A stretch of 64,000 nucleotides of DNA, taken from assembly GCA_023444095.1 (NCBI GenBank), contig JAEZRP010000036.1, forward strand, positions 186,001 to 250,000, read 5' to 3'. Source of the stretch: Bacillota bacterium (GTDB taxonomy: Bacteria > Bacillota > Clostridia > Christensenellales > Aristaeellaceae). A model generated the notes under the pieces. That model searched no databases and was not told where the DNA came from. It saw only the letters and a list, made by a program, of their open reading frames with translations. A program made the translations under genes and the position numbers. Positions 1-7,931 of the stretch are shown here, one piece after another (the stretch's first letter is position 1; the number at the start of each line of letters is the position of its first letter).

Positions 1-475
1 GAATGGCGATCGAGGCGAGCAGCCCGATCGCGCTCGAAAGCAGCCACGGCAGCATCCCGATCATGGAATAGAAGCCTGCGCCCCAGCTGTTGTCGTTTCG
101 GATGCGCGCGCGGATGTCGTTGACCTTCGGGCTGTCGAGAAGCTCGTAATCCATCGTTAGGGTGCGCTCGCACAACTTCATGTCGAACCTGCGCACGCAG
201 AGTTCGGTGTGTACCTCCTTGATCTTTTTGAGATATGCACTGGCGCCCGTCAGGAAGAACACGCCACCTACGGCAATGACGGCGGTCAAAATCAGCACCC
301 AAATGTCGCGCGTGCCTGCGGTCAGTTCATCCAGAACGTAGGCGGACAGAAGGATACCGACGAAGGGAATGCATGCGTCGATCATCGAAATAGCGATGCT
401 CGTCAGAAATACCGCCCGGTCGAGGGCCCACATCATCTTAAGCGAGTCGGCAATCTGCTTCAGGCTCCTGCGCAT
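1..475 (-). CDS. ABC exporter half-transporter, N-terminal part (cut by window edge)
   Basis: Reading leftward from an ATG at 475, the frame stays open to the window edge, giving about 158 residues. The visible part is a transmembrane domain: a short basic head, then hydrophobic segments near residues 20-45 and 58-78, a charged cytoplasmic stretch and another hydrophobic segment near 140-158. This is the layout of an ABC exporter membrane domain; the ATPase domain would lie outside the window. Its start overlaps the end of the upstream half-transporter by 38 bases, so the two are probably translated together and form a heterodimer. The family is inferred from hydropathy and context; the substrate is unknown. 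Confidence 0.6.
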   Translation of the reverse strand, partial: MRRSLKQIADSLKMMWALDRAVFLTSIAISMIDACIPFVGILLSAYVLDELTAGTRDIWVLILTAVIAVGGVFFLTGASAYLKKIKEVHTELCVRRFDMKLCERTLTMDYELLDSPKVNDIRARIRNDNSWGAGFYSMIGMLPWLLSSAIGLLASIAI

Positions 476-2285
476 GGGAATCGGCCCCCTTCCTGTAATA
501 GTGGCTCTGCATTTCGTACATCCGGGCGTAAGATCCGCCGAGGCGCAGAAGCTCCTCGTGGCTGCCCGCCTCGGCCGCTCTGCCGCTCTCCAGATAGATC
601 ACCCGGTCGCAGAAGCGCGTGCTAGCCAGCCGATGGGAGATATAGATAGACGTCCTGTCCCGGGCCAGCTCGTGGAAGCGCTCGTAAGTTTCGCTCTCGG
701 CGATGGGATCGAGCGCCGCCGTCGGCTCGTCCAGGATAAGGATGGGCGCGTCCTTGTAGAGCGCACGGGCCATCAAGAGCTTCTGCTGCTGTCCGCCCGA
801 GAGAACGATCCCATCGTTTACCGCCTTGAGCATGTACGAGCGCGCGCCGTCGGGGTATTTCGCGATTGCATCCGCGAGGCCCGCCCTTTCGAGGCAGTCC
901 GCCACGCGCGCCGGGTCGGTGTCCTCGTCGAAGCGCAGCGAGATGTTTTCGGAAACCGTGAACGGCGCGAGGAAGATGTCCTGAAACACGGCGGAGAATA
1001 GGGAATACAGGTCCTTCTTTCGAAAGCGGTTGATGTCGATGCCGTCGATGAGGATTTCGCCCGCGTCGGGCTGGTAGAACCCGCACAGGAGTTTTACGAT
1101 GGTGGTCTTTCCCGCGCCGTTGACGCCTACGAGCGCAATCTTCTCGCCCGCGGTGATTTTCAGGTTGAAATGATCAAGCACCGGCGCGCCGTCCTTCTGG
1201 TAGGAAAAAGTCACCTCTCTGAACTCGATGGACATGCTTCCCTCGGTCGGGAGCGGCGCGGGGTTTGCGGGGTCGGGCGCGTCGGTGTTGTCGAGGAAGG
1301 CACGCAAATCGTTCATCTGGAGGTTCGCGCCGTTTAGTTCGTTGATGTCGTTGATGATGCGCCCCACGAAGCCCGAGAAACCGGTGATCGCGCCGAAGTA
1401 GAGCACGAAGTCGCCGACGGAGACCGCGCCGTTCGCGACCGACCAGATGAGGTAGCCGTACGACAGGCCGTCCCGCAAAAACAGGGTCAGCGCGTTGACG
1501 AGGCCCGCCGTAAAGTAGCGCTGGCGCACCTTTCGGTTGAGGGCGGTGTGCGCGCTGAGGAGCGCTTCCCGCGTCTCGAGCAGCCAGCCGCTCATGCCGT
1601 AGAGCCGGATGTCCTTGCCCCACTTCCAGTCGTTGGCCGTCTGTTCGACGTATCGCATTTTCTTTTCCAGCCGCGCCGTCTCGTCCTTTTTGCCAAGCTC
1701 GTACTTCTGCGCATGCCGGACGGTGATAAAGTTGACCGAGGAGAGAACGATCAGCGCTCCCACCACGATGAGGTTCAGCGACGAGATGATGCCCGTATAG
1801 ATCAGAAAGCTTGCGACCGCGACAGTGATGTCGACCGCCGCGACGGTGAGCTTCGACGTACCCGACCAGTCACCTGCCCGGATCGTTGAGACGGCGCGGG
1901 TGTATTTCGTCTGCCCGGCGGCGCTCTCGACGTAGTGATAGTCGCAGTCAAGGGATTTCAGAAAGAGCTTTTGATGATAGAACCGCCGCATGCTGTTGAC
2001 CAGCATGTACTTGCCGTTTCCCGCCATGCCGAAAAGCGCCATGGAGAAGGCCATGATGAGCCCGAGGCCGCCCAACGTGGAGAGAACCCGCACAGTCGAC
2101 GCACCTCCGGTCACGAGGTCGAGCGAAATTTTCGGAATATAGATGCTGAGGACGGGCGAAACCACGGACAAGGTGATCTGCAGAACCAGAAACAGGATCA
2201 TCAGCGGCGCGCATGCCCACATGTCTCGCGCGAGAAAGAAGATGCTGTTCAATACGCCGTACTTCGGCTTAACCCTTTTTTTCAA
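438..2285 (-). CDS. ABC transporter, fused permease and ATP-binding protein
   Basis: A 615-residue half-size ABC exporter: membrane domain over about residues 1-320, ATPase domain from about 345. Visible motifs are Walker A (GVNGAGKTT), the signature LSGGQQQ and Walker B (ILILDEPTAAL). I chose the TTG at 2285 because AAAGGGGG lies about 8 bases upstream and a -10-like TAGAAT at 2312-2307 would place the transcript start after the alternative GTG at 2306. It is followed directly by a second half-transporter, as in heterodimeric drug or peptide exporters of Firmicutes. The promoter region holds LytTR-type direct repeats, so the neighbouring response regulator probably controls it. Substrate unknown; an exported peptide or antibiotic is a guess from such module pairs. 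Confidence 0.88.
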   Translation of the reverse strand: MKKRVKPKYGVLNSIFFLARDMWACAPLMILFLVLQITLSVVSPVLSIYIPKISLDLVTGGASTVRVLSTLGGLGLIMAFSMALFGMAGNGKYMLVNSMRRFYHQKLFLKSLDCDYHYVESAAGQTKYTRAVSTIRAGDWSGTSKLTVAAVDITVAVASFLIYTGIISSLNLIVVGALIVLSSVNFITVRHAQKYELGKKDETARLEKKMRYVEQTANDWKWGKDIRLYGMSGWLLETREALLSAHTALNRKVRQRYFTAGLVNALTLFLRDGLSYGYLIWSVANGAVSVGDFVLYFGAITGFSGFVGRIINDINELNGANLQMNDLRAFLDNTDAPDPANPAPLPTEGSMSIEFREVTFSYQKDGAPVLDHFNLKITAGEKIALVGVNGAGKTTIVKLLCGFYQPDAGEILIDGIDINRFRKKDLYSLFSAVFQDIFLAPFTVSENISLRFDEDTDPARVADCLERAGLADAIAKYPDGARSYMLKAVNDGIVLSGGQQQKLLMARALYKDAPILILDEPTAALDPIAESETYERFHELARDRTSIYISHRLASTRFCDRVIYLESGRAAEAGSHEELLRLGGSYARMYEMQSHYYRKGADSHAQEPEADCRLA

Positions 2286-2306
2286 CCGCTTCGCCCCCTT
2301 TCCCAC

Positions 2307-2335
2307 ATTCTAGCACAACATCCCGCCGCAAAGAA
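2307..2335 (-). promoter_or_regulatory. Weak promoter for the ABC exporter pair
   Basis: On the minus strand there is a good -10 (TAGAAT, 2312-2307), but only a poor -35 (TTTCTT-like) at 17-base spacing. Such a promoter usually needs an activator, which fits the LytTR-type repeats just upstream. Confidence 0.35.
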
Positions 2336-2344
2336 AAACCGCGC

Positions 2345-2374
2345 GCGAACGGTTGAAAATCGCGCGCGAACGGT
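2345..2374 (-). promoter_or_regulatory. Probable LytTR-type operator (two 9-bp direct repeats)
   Basis: On the minus strand the 9-mer ACCGTTCGC occurs twice, at 2374-2366 and 2353-2345, with a 12-base gap and therefore a 21-base period. This is the known spacing and a close match to the LytTR-domain consensus (ACxGTTxAx type). It sits about ten bases upstream of the -35 of the ABC exporter genes and next to a LytTR response regulator gene. Binding is inferred. Confidence 0.55.
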
Positions 2375-2377
2375 TTT

Positions 2378-3100
2378 TCAGAGCGGCAGCATGACTTCGG
2401 TGGCAAAAACGCCCTTTTCATTCTGCCGGTCGACGAAGCCTCCGTACTTCTGGGCGAGCCTGTCGATGCGAATGAGCCCGAAGCCGTGGGTGGGGGAGTC
2501 CTTGGTGGAGAGGAAGCGCCCGCCGAACTTGCGCATCTCACCGCCGGCTGCGTTGGAGACGGAGATGTACAGCATCTCCTTGTGCGTTCCGACGTACACG
2601 CGGATGAAGCGCGAGGCCTCGTCCAGTTTCTCGCACGCCTCAATGGCGTTGTCGAGGAGATTCCCGAGGATGACGCACAAATCGACCTCCGAGGCGGCGA
2701 CGTCCTTTGGCATCATCGCCTTCGCGTTGACGGCGATCTTCTTCGACCGCGCAAGGGAGAGCTTGCTGTTGAGGATGGCGTCGATCATGACGTTTCCGGT
2801 CTTCAGGATGGTGTCCACGGACTGAAGGTCGTCGTCCAGCGCGCCGAGATAGGTCCGCAGCCGGTCCGTCTGGTTGAGCGCGAGGCAGGCCTTCATCGCC
2901 TGGATGTGGTTGTGGTAGTCGTGCCGCCAGCCGCGCATTTACCGGTAGATATTCTCCACCTCGCCGCAGTGGCGCGCGACCAGATCGTTCTGATAGGCCG
3001 CGATGCGCCTTTCCACGAGCACGGCCATGTATTTTCGAAGAAGCAGCACGAGGACGGGCACAAACAAGCAGACCCCCGCCCCAACGTACACAGGCGTCAT
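2378..3100 (-). pseudogene. GHKL-type sensor histidine kinase interrupted by an in-frame stop
   Basis: The start at 3100 overlaps the regulator stop (ATGA). Residues 1-20 form one membrane helix, followed by a short linker ending EVENIYR. A TAA then occupies 2941-2939, and the same frame continues with MRGWRHDYHNHIQ, the phospho-acceptor H-box of this family. The GHKL ATPase part follows, with the N-box (NLLDNAIEACEKL) and a G-box region (GFGLIRI). Intact homologues normally have a Glu codon between YR and MRGW, so GAA to TAA is the likely change. The 186-residue downstream part could be made alone from the ATG at 2938 as a soluble kinase core, but no clear ribosome site precedes it. The sensor part is very short, with no obvious ligand domain. 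Decay or a base-call error are both possible. Confidence 0.8.
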
Positions 3101-3810
3101 CGATCGCCATCTCCTCTCAGGGATCGGAGCATCGCCCGGTTCACATCCGCGTACAGTCTGCGGGAGAGCGGGACCGTCTCTCCCGAATCGAGCGCGACCT
3201 CCGTCCGCGTGATCCGGCGGACGTGCAGAAGGTTTACGATGGCGCAGCGGTGGCATCGGACAAACGCGCCGGACAGCCTGCTCTCGAGCTCGGAAAGCGT
3301 CATCCGAACGGAGAAGCGCCCGGACATGGTGCGGATTTCGAGCATGTGATCAAACGCCTCGGCACAGGCGATCTCGTCCATCCGAACGCGCGCAAGCCCG
3401 CCGTCCGCGTCGAGGAAGATCGTCTGATCCTGCGAAAGCCGTTTTTTTGCCCTGTCGAGCACATCGAAGAGCTTATCCTCCCGGACCGGCTTCATCAGGT
3501 AGTGAAGCGCCCCGACGTCGTAGCCCTCCGCCATGTAGTCCGGGTAGCCGGTGACGAACACGATCTGCGCGCCCTCGTCGTCCCGCCGGATTCGCCGCGC
3601 GAGCGCCATGCCGTCCATGCCCTTCATCTGAATGTCGATGAGCAGGATGTCGGCCGGCGCGCCCTCCCCGCAGCCGAAGAGAAGGGCCTCGGCGCTCTCG
3701 AACGCCCGAACCCGGACGTCGACGCCCCTCGAGGCCGCCCATTCCTGTGCGAGGGCCGCGAGGTAGTCCGCCTCGACGCGCTCGTCGTCGCAAATCGCAA
3801 GCTCGATCAC
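3097..3810 (-). CDS. LytTR-family response regulator
   Basis: A 237-residue two-component regulator. The receiver domain (about 1-120) has the acidic pocket (CDDE), the phospho-acceptor Asp in LLIDIQMKGMDG, a Thr in VFVTGY and the Lys in LMKPV. The C-terminal LytTR DNA-binding domain covers about residues 140-235. I chose the GTG at 3810, preceded by GGAGGA at 7 bases; it overlaps the stop of the upstream reductase (GTGA), and its own stop overlaps the kinase start (ATGA), so all three are translationally coupled. LytTR regulators bind paired 9-bp repeats, and such repeats lie upstream of the ABC exporter genes downstream of this operon. Confidence 0.92.
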   Translation of the reverse strand: MIELAICDDERVEADYLAALAQEWAASRGVDVRVRAFESAEALLFGCGEGAPADILLIDIQMKGMDGMALARRIRRDDEGAQIVFVTGYPDYMAEGYDVGALHYLMKPVREDKLFDVLDRAKKRLSQDQTIFLDADGGLARVRMDEIACAEAFDHMLEIRTMSGRFSVRMTLSELESRLSGAFVRCHRCAIVNLLHVRRITRTEVALDSGETVPLSRRLYADVNRAMLRSLRGDGDR

Positions 3811-4766
3811 GCGGATTCCTCCGCCCCTCCGGGCTTGGCGGGCGACCGATCCCCTTCGTAGGCCGCCTCCATCTCGCGAATTCTGGCGTAATAGCGCTCG
3901 TTGACCGGCACGGGCACCCCGTGCTTCGCGGCGATGCGGATCACCGTGCCCGCGAACAGCTCGACCTCCGATTTGCGCTTCGCGAGCGCGTCCTGGCGCA
4001 TGGAGGGATAGCTGTCGGGCTTGAGGGTGCGCAGGATCTTTATGTAGTTCCGGTAGTCCTCCTCCGTCAGGCTGACCCCTTCCTTCCGGGCGATGGCGAT
4101 GACCTCGCGCATGGCGGCAGACATGGTCTCGAAAATTCCCCGCGTCTCGAGCGCGCCCGCGTAGGTCGTCTCGTAGACCATGCAGGTCTGGTTGATCCCC
4201 ACGTTCAGAAGGAACTTCCCCCATAGGGCGTGCAGGATATCCGGCTCCACCGCGTAGGGCATTCCGATCCGGTCGAAGAACCGCGCAACCGCCTCCAGCG
4301 CGGGCCTCTGCTCCTCGCGCAGGATCCCCAGCTGCAATTTCCCCTTCTTCGTATACACAAGGTCCGTGCCTTCCCGCATGGCGTCCATCCCAAGGGCCAC
4401 GCACGAGAGAAGGTTTTTGTCCCCATACCGCTCCGCGATGATCCCCTCGCTGGTGATTCCATTCATGACCGACAGAACGGCGGTGTTTTCGCCCACCAGG
4501 TTTGCCATCACGTCGAGCGCGGATTGAAGGCCGCTGTACTTCGTTGCGACGATGACGAGGTCCGCAGGCGCCGCGTCCGCGCAGTCCGCGAGTATGAAGT
4601 CCTGTCGTTTCCCGTTTACGGTATACACGTCGTTTTTGTGCCTTTGATAGCGCTCCGAATCCATCACATATTGAACCGCGGACTTTCCCGCCGCGCTTTG
4701 AATGTGTTCCCCGTACAGCATCCCGAGTGCGCCCATGCCGACGATTGCCACCCGACGAATCTCCAC
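3807..4766 (-). CDS. Ketopantoate reductase family protein (PanE/ApbA-like)
   Basis: A 319-residue NADPH-dependent reductase of the 2-dehydropantoate 2-reductase family, which makes pantoate for coenzyme A. The N-terminal Rossmann motif is VGMGALG. The central KFLLNVGINQTCMVYETTYAG region, given here only in part, carries the conserved Lys and Asn residues, and a C-terminal helical domain has the SMRQD and SEVELFAG segments. The start is a GTG at 4766 with GGAAG about 9 bases upstream. It overlaps the next gene, a LytTR response regulator, which is an unusual neighbour. No panB, panC or panD lies nearby, so it may be a paralogue acting on another 2-keto acid. Confidence 0.85.
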   Translation of the reverse strand: MEIRRVAIVGMGALGMLYGEHIQSAAGKSAVQYVMDSERYQRHKNDVYTVNGKRQDFILADCADAAPADLVIVATKYSGLQSALDVMANLVGENTAVLSVMNGITSEGIIAERYGDKNLLSCVALGMDAMREGTDLVYTKKGKLQLGILREEQRPALEAVARFFDRIGMPYAVEPDILHALWGKFLLNVGINQTCMVYETTYAGALETRGIFETMSAAMREVIAIARKEGVSLTEEDYRNYIKILRTLKPDSYPSMRQDALAKRKSEVELFAGTVIRIAAKHGVPVPVNERYYARIREMEAAYEGDRSPAKPGGAEESA

Positions 4767-5059
4767 GCATCCACTTCCTTCGTGCCTTTTTCAGACAGTA
4801 TATCAAAGAGGCGCGCGTCTTTCAACCGCGTGATCCGCGCGTGTCGAGGATGAGGAGCGTGCGGCTCAACCGGCCAGAAGATCGCGAGCTCCGAGCGGAT
4901 CAGGCGATCGGCATCGTCAGGACGAGCGCGGTGCGGGATAGCGGAAACGCCGAGAGCGAGCGCGCAAACGCGGACGGAGCATACAACCGGCGTGCGCCGC
5001 TTGACAGCCGCGCGCGCGAATGCTATGCTGATCAAAAAGACGCGTCAGGAGGGATGCGA

Positions 5060-5842
5060 ATGCCGGAGCTTCCGGACCTCACCGTATACGCCATGAACCT
5101 TAGAAAAAGGGTGCTGGACAGGCCCATCTCGGACGTGGAGGTGGTACACGGCGGAAGGATCAACCAGACGCCCGCCGCGCTATCCAAGGCGCTTGTCGGC
5201 ACGTCCATCTCGGACATCGCGCGCGCGGGCAAGGAGCTCGTCTTCCGGCTCTCGAGCGGCAAGGCGTTCGCCGTTCACCTGATGCTCAGCGGAAGGTTCC
5301 ACACCGGCTCGGAGGCGCAAGGCATCCCCTCGCGCATTCTCACCGTCTCGTTCGGGGACGGGAGCGCGCTCACCATATCGGATCCCGGGAAATTATGCAG
5401 GGTGACCTTGAACCCCAAGCCGAGCGCCGTCCCGGACGTTCTCTCGGACGGATTCGATCAGGCGTACTTTCTCGCGAAGGCGCGCGCGCTTTCGTGGCTC
5501 AACGTGAAGGCGTTCCTGATTGACCAGAACGTCATGCGGGGAATCGGCAACGCCTACGCGGACGAGATCCTGTACCGGGCGGATATTTCTCCCGAAATGT
5601 ACGTGGGCCACATTCCGAAGGAGGCACAGCTGGAGCTGTACGCCGCCATCCGCGCCGTGCTCGAGGACGCGATCGAGAAGATCCTCGCCATCGCCCCGGA
5701 CATCGTCGGCGGGGAGGAGCGGAGCTTTCTCAAGGTGCACAACCCAGGCCTGAAGGTGACGGACGAGGGCGAACCCATCCTCGTCAAGACGATCGCCGAC
5801 AAAAAGACCTACTACACGGCCAAACAGAGGCGCTTTCGCTGA
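5060..5842 (+). CDS. Fpg/Nei-type DNA glycosylase without zinc-finger cysteines
   Basis: A 260-residue base-excision repair enzyme of the formamidopyrimidine-DNA glycosylase family. The start at 5060 follows AGGAGGG and gives the catalytic N-terminus MPELPDL, in which Pro1 forms the Schiff base and Glu2 is catalytic. The helix-two-turn-helix is seen in FLIDQNVMRGIGNAYADEIL. The C-terminus ends DKKTYYTAKQRRFR and has none of the four zinc-finger cysteines, so it resembles zinc-less Fpg/Nei variants. Weak TTGACA and TATGCT boxes 15 bases apart lie at 5001-5027. It stands alone. Substrate choice cannot be read from sequence. Confidence 0.88.
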   Translation: MPELPDLTVYAMNLRKRVLDRPISDVEVVHGGRINQTPAALSKALVGTSISDIARAGKELVFRLSSGKAFAVHLMLSGRFHTGSEAQGIPSRILTVSFGDGSALTISDPGKLCRVTLNPKPSAVPDVLSDGFDQAYFLAKARALSWLNVKAFLIDQNVMRGIGNAYADEILYRADISPEMYVGHIPKEAQLELYAAIRAVLEDAIEKILAIAPDIVGGEERSFLKVHNPGLKVTDEGEPILVKTIADKKTYYTAKQRRFR

Positions 5843-6111
5843 AGTGTCGGCGGGGACCGACAGATCGGTATTTTTCGGGACAGGATTTTCCGCCCGCGCG
5901 GCGGTACAAAATGGAAGATCGGCCCTCCGCGTCGAAAGGAGAGGAAAACGACGCGAAGGGCAGTATTTTTAGAAGAAGCGCGGAACATCGGGATCGAGAC
6001 GATCACGCGGCGACATGGGCATCAGCGGGAACGGCGAGGATGCCGCCGAAGACTCATCCGCCGGGCCGCGGGAAGTCCAGATCGGCGGCACGGATCAGCG
6101 TGTCTGCCGAC

Positions 6112-6138
6112 AGCCCGGACCCGCTCCGGGCTTTTTTT
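6112..6138 (+). terminator. Intrinsic terminator
   Basis: An 8-bp stem (AGCCCGGA 6112-6119 with TCCGGGCT 6125-6132), a 5-base loop and a run of seven T. It lies 270 bases after the glycosylase gene and before a separate promoter for the ABC exporter genes. I recognise no gene or riboswitch in the intervening 5843-6111 stretch. Confidence 0.8.
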
Positions 6139-6148
6139 GTTAGGCCCC

Positions 6149-6176
6149 TTGCTATTTTACATGATGTGTGTATACT
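6149..6176 (+). promoter_or_regulatory. Promoter of the second ABC exporter operon
   Basis: TTGCTA (6149-6154), 16-base spacer, TATACT (6171-6176). It starts after the terminator at 6112-6138 and 50 bases before the first ABC gene. Confidence 0.5.
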
Positions 6177-6225
6177 GATGATACGCGGGCTAACGGTTTG
6201 CCCGGCGAACGAAAAGGGTGTTGGA

Positions 6226-7931
6226 ATGAAATTCATCGCGCATCTCATCAAAAGGCACATTGGCATGTTTCTCGTGGCGACTTTCTTTTTGGCCATCGAG
6301 ACGATGGCGGACCTCCTCCAGCCGACGTTCATGGCGCGCGTGGTGGATGTCGGCGTAAAGGGAAAGGACATCCGGATCATTCTCGTCTACGGCGCGGTCA
6401 TGCTCGGGATCGCTGCGGCGGGCGCGGTCGGCGCGGTCTTTCGGAATATCTTCGCGAGCCGCACCTCGCAGCTCATCGGCAAGGAGCTGAGGGGCGACCT
6501 CTACAGAAAGGTTCAGACGCTCTCCTTTGAGAACATCGACCGGCTGCGCCCGGCGTCCATTATCACCCGGATCACAAACGATGTGACGCAGGTGCAGAAC
6601 TTCATCAACGGCTCCATGCGCATCATGCTGAAGGCACCCGTCACCTGTGTTGGCGCGATCATCCTGATCATCACCCAGACGCCGCGCCAGTTTCCCGTCA
6701 TGATGGGAATCCTTGTGATCGCGGTGGTTCTGATCGCCCTCAACATGAAGCTTGGTTATCCGCGCTTCGGGCGGATGCAGCAAAGGCTCGACAAACTGAA
6801 CGACGTGAGCCGCGAGTTTCTGACCTCCATCCGCGTGGTGAAGGCGTTCAACGCCGAAGGTCAGGAGGCGGAGAAGTTCGGCGCGGCGGCGGCGGACTTT
6901 GCGAAGGCGGGCGTGTCCGCGACGCGGGTTCTCGCGACGTTCGCGCCGCTCATCAACCTGACGGTCAACCTGGGAATCATCCTTCTGCTTTGGCTCTCGC
7001 AGGCGCAGAGCGCGGGAAGCTCATGGCGTCTGTCAACTACATGACGCAGGTGGCGTTCGCCCTCGGCATGGTCTCGAACATTCTAAACAGCGCCGTGCGT
7101 GCCATGGCCTCCGCTGGGCGCGTGCAGGAGATTTTAAACGAGGCGCCCGCCCAGGAAACGCCCGACGCGCCGCTCGCACCGGAAATCGCGGGCGAGGTCG
7201 AATTTGTGAACGTTTCGTTCCGCTACGCCGCGTCCGCGAACCCCGCGCTTTCGGGCATCACCTTCCGCGCGGCGGCGGGGGAGACCGTCGGCATCATCGG
7301 GCCGACGGGCTCGGGCAAGTCGACGCTCGTGAACCTCGTGCCGCGCTTCTACGACGCGACGGAGGGGCGCGTGCTCGTCGACGGCGCGGACGTCAACGGG
7401 ATCGATCCGCATCTTTTGCGCGGCGCGATCGCCGTGGTCCCGCAGAAGGCGCTGCTCTTTTCCGGCAGCATCGCCGAGAACCTCCGGTGGGGAAAGGACG
7501 GCGCGACGCATGAAGCCATCGAGCGCGCGGCGAAGCTGGCGTGCGCGGACGAATTCGTGCGCGCCTTCCCGGACGGATACGAGACGACGCTTGGTCAGGG
7601 CGGTGTGAACCTCTCGGGGGGCCAGAAACAGCGGCTCTCCATCGCCCGCGCGCTCATCCGGGAGCCGCGGATTTTGATCCTCGACGATTGCACGAGCGCG
7701 CTCGACGCGTTTACAGAGGCGGCGGTTCTGAAAGGGCTCCGGTCGGAGGCGGGCAGGATGACGGTCCTCATCATCAGCCAGCGCGTCTCGACCGTCATGC
7801 GCGCCGACCGCATCCTCTGCCTCGAGGACGGGCGGCTGCGCGGCTTCGGCACGCACGAGGAGCTCATGGAAGGCTGCGACACCTACCGGGCGATCTACGC
7901 CTCCCAGATCGGGGGTGAGCGCGTTGGATAG
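6226..7931 (+). pseudogene. ABC exporter half-transporter with a frameshift
   Basis: The first part starts at the ATG at 6226 and codes for a six-helix ABC exporter membrane domain (about residues 1-260). Homology then moves to the next frame near 7010-7018, within GCGGGAAGC: reading one extra G there restores SAGKLMASVNYMTQ and the whole ATPase domain. That domain has Walker A GPTGSGKST, signature LSGGQKQR, Walker B ILILDDCTSAL and the switch His replaced by Gln (IISQR). A 1-base deletion in the G run is the simplest cause. The degenerate D and Q residues suggest the non-consensus half of a heterodimer with the next gene. It could be true inactivation or a base-call error, and the full-length partner suggests the system is otherwise kept. 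Confidence 0.85.

Noticed and set aside
3097..4806. A 569-codon open frame spanning the regulator and the reductase
   Set aside because: Only its last 237 codons are the LytTR regulator; the remainder is an out-of-frame, Arg/Gly-rich shadow of the reductase gene.
5880..6111. Possible riboswitch upstream of the ABC exporter operon
   Set aside because: I could not match conserved cores of cobalamin, SAM, ydaO, T-box, glycine or guanidine classes; kept only as an open question.
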